Shown one piece after another: positions 63,097 through 64,000 of a stretch of 64,000 nucleotides of DNA; the stretch's first letter is position 1; each line of letters starts with the position of its first letter. Position numbers and translations under genes: made by a program. The DNA is from Dokdonella_A sp964582225 (GTDB lineage Bacteria > Pseudomonadota > Gammaproteobacteria > Xanthomonadales > Rhodanobacteraceae), in contig CAZORA010000007.1 of the NCBI GenBank assembly GCA_964582225.1, forward strand, positions 1 through 64,000, read 5' to 3'. The notes below the pieces were generated by a model. The model was not told the DNA's origin, searched no databases, and saw only the letters and a program-made list of their open reading frames with translations.

Positions 63097-64000
63097 TCAG
63101 CGGCGAGTCGCTGTTTCCGCAGGTAGCGCGAGGTCGAGACCGCAGCGCGCGGCGATCTCGCGCACACTGCGGCATGTCTGCTCGAGCTCCGCGTCGCACC
63201 CGACCAGGCGCGGGCACGCATCCAGCGTGCAGCGCAGTGCCCGTCCCAGTAGCTCGGCGTGGGCCACCGCCAGAACCTGCGCGTCGGCTGCGGTCAGAAC
63301 CCCGACGCGCGCCGCAAGCTCGATCAGATCGGCGCCGTTGCCGCTGTCGAGGAGTTCCGGGTGCCGTTCAGCGTGCTGCAGCACCAGCGCCTGCAGCAGG
63401 AAGGCGATATCGACCAGGCCGCCGCGGCCCTGCTTGAGATCGAAGCGCGCCGCATCGGAGCGATCCTGCTGTTCGCGCCAGCGCTCCCGCATCGCGGAGA
63501 TCTCGACCTGCGTCTGCGCGCCGTCGCGCGGCAGGGACAAGAGCTCGCGGCGGAGTCCGGCGAAGCGCCGCGCGGTGCGCGCGTCGCCGGCCACCGCGCG
63601 GGCGCGAACCACCGCTTGCAGCTCCCAGAGCCAGGCGCGCTCGCGCTGATAGCCTTCCCATGCGGAAAGACTCAGCACCAGCATGCCGGTGTTGCCATCT
63701 GGACGCAGGCGCACGTCGACTTCGTACAGGCGGCCGGCGCGGGTCGGCAGGTCGAGCAGATGCACCACCCGTCGCGCGAGCTTCGCATAATAGCGCGCGG
63801 CGTCGAGCGGGCGGGCGCCGTCCGATTCGCCAGGCGTCCGCTCGCTGTCGTAGATGAAGACCAGATCGAGGTCGGAATTGAAACCGAGCTCGGCACCTCC
63901 AAAGCTGCCATAAGCGATGACACTCAGGCCCGCGGACGGCGCCGCGTCCGCCGCCCAGATGCCCAGATCGGAAGGCTGCTCAGCGCCAAACCGCGCGCCG
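63097..64000 (-). CDS. glnE: Glutamate-ammonia-ligase adenylyltransferase, C-terminal part
   Basis: An open frame that continues off the right edge; only the C-terminal ~300 residues are visible. GlnE adenylylates and de-adenylylates glutamine synthetase in response to PII. Diagnostic: GGAELGFNSDLDLVFIYDSE (the nucleotidyltransferase GG-x-x-D-x-D region), LPTRAGRLYEVDVRLRPDGN, and QGRGGLVDIAFLLQALVLQH near the C-terminus. No frame break in the visible part. This is the second (adenylylating) catalytic domain plus the C-terminal helical domain. Confidence 0.94.
   Translation of the reverse strand, partial: GARFGAEQPSDLGIWAADAAPSAGLSVIAYGSFGGAELGFNSDLDLVFIYDSERTPGESDGARPLDAARYYAKLARRVVHLLDLPTRAGRLYEVDVRLRPDGNTGMLVLSLSAWEGYQRERAWLWELQAVVRARAVAGDARTARRFAGLRRELLSLPRDGAQTQVEISAMRERWREQQDRSDAARFDLKQGRGGLVDIAFLLQALVLQHAERHPELLDSGNGADLIELAARVGVLTAADAQVLAVAHAELLGRALRCTLDACPRLVGCDAELEQTCRSVREIAARCGLDLALPAETATRR

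Overview
The window reads as chromosomal DNA from a high-GC gammaproteobacterium, most likely of the order Lysobacterales (Xanthomonadales). This rests on gene content and protein style, not on a database search: a Kdo-type LPS, Mla and TonB-dependent outer envelope, a full F-type ATP synthase operon whose beta subunit carries NIYRYTLAGTEV in place of the commoner NIFRFTQAG, the yicC-gmk / rpoZ-spoT-ridA-recG and rph-rdgB / hemW neighbourhoods, and a MoxR/DUF58/BatA/DUF4175/DUF4159/TldD-PmbA cluster. Coding density is high, GTG starts and 4-bp ATGA/GTGA overlaps are frequent, and most long opposite-strand ORFs are GC shadows. I found no rRNA, tRNA, CRISPR array, insertion sequence or phage gene.

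Layout: (i) 1-9405, minus strand: two TldD/PmbA family genes, DUF4159, MoxR ATPase, DUF58, BatA-like, DUF4175 and the start of another membrane protein running off the left edge, largely translationally coupled. (ii) 9621-10535: queD and a phasin. (iii) 10783-18135: atpIBEFHAGDC. (iv) 18532-22343, minus strand: three small secreted proteins of one family and a TPR-sulfotransferase, lying where atpC and glmU would commonly be neighbours. (v) 22550-26275: glmU, a TviB/WbpA-type nucleotide-sugar dehydrogenase and a CapI-type epimerase. (vi) 26415-34742, minus strand: cysteine synthase, citrate synthase, L31, recG, ridA, spoT, rpoZ. (vii) 34945-39031: mlaA on the plus strand and mlaFEDCB on the minus strand, placed between rpoZ and gmk. 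(viii) gmk, yicC, then rph-rdgB. (ix) 42301-43548: two more secreted proteins of the same family as in (iv), again splitting a commonly conserved pair (rdgB/hemW). (x) hemW, a CopD-like membrane protein, then a cobalamin riboswitch and BtuB-type receptor. (xi) a DUF1631 protein overlapping a PilZ protein, a TetR regulator, a Pcm-like methyltransferase and tolC. (xii) 54500-59523: waaA, an LpxL-type acyltransferase, an O-antigen-ligase-like protein, a GT4 glycosyltransferase and a small zinc-finger protein. (xiii) Yip1, YceI, ELM1-family genes and the C-terminal part of glnE at the right edge.

Functionally the window combines core housekeeping (ATP synthesis, ppGpp, transcription and replication-repair accessory genes, TCA entry) with envelope construction (UDP-GlcNAc and uronic acid precursors, Kdo transfer, lipid A acylation, O-antigen ligation, retrograde phospholipid transport, TolC export). 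The most distinctive signals are the two accessory loci encoding one divergent family of small secreted proteins, each inserted into a normally tight housekeeping cluster, and the coupled MoxR/TldD cluster with Tat-type signals, whose substrate is unknown.
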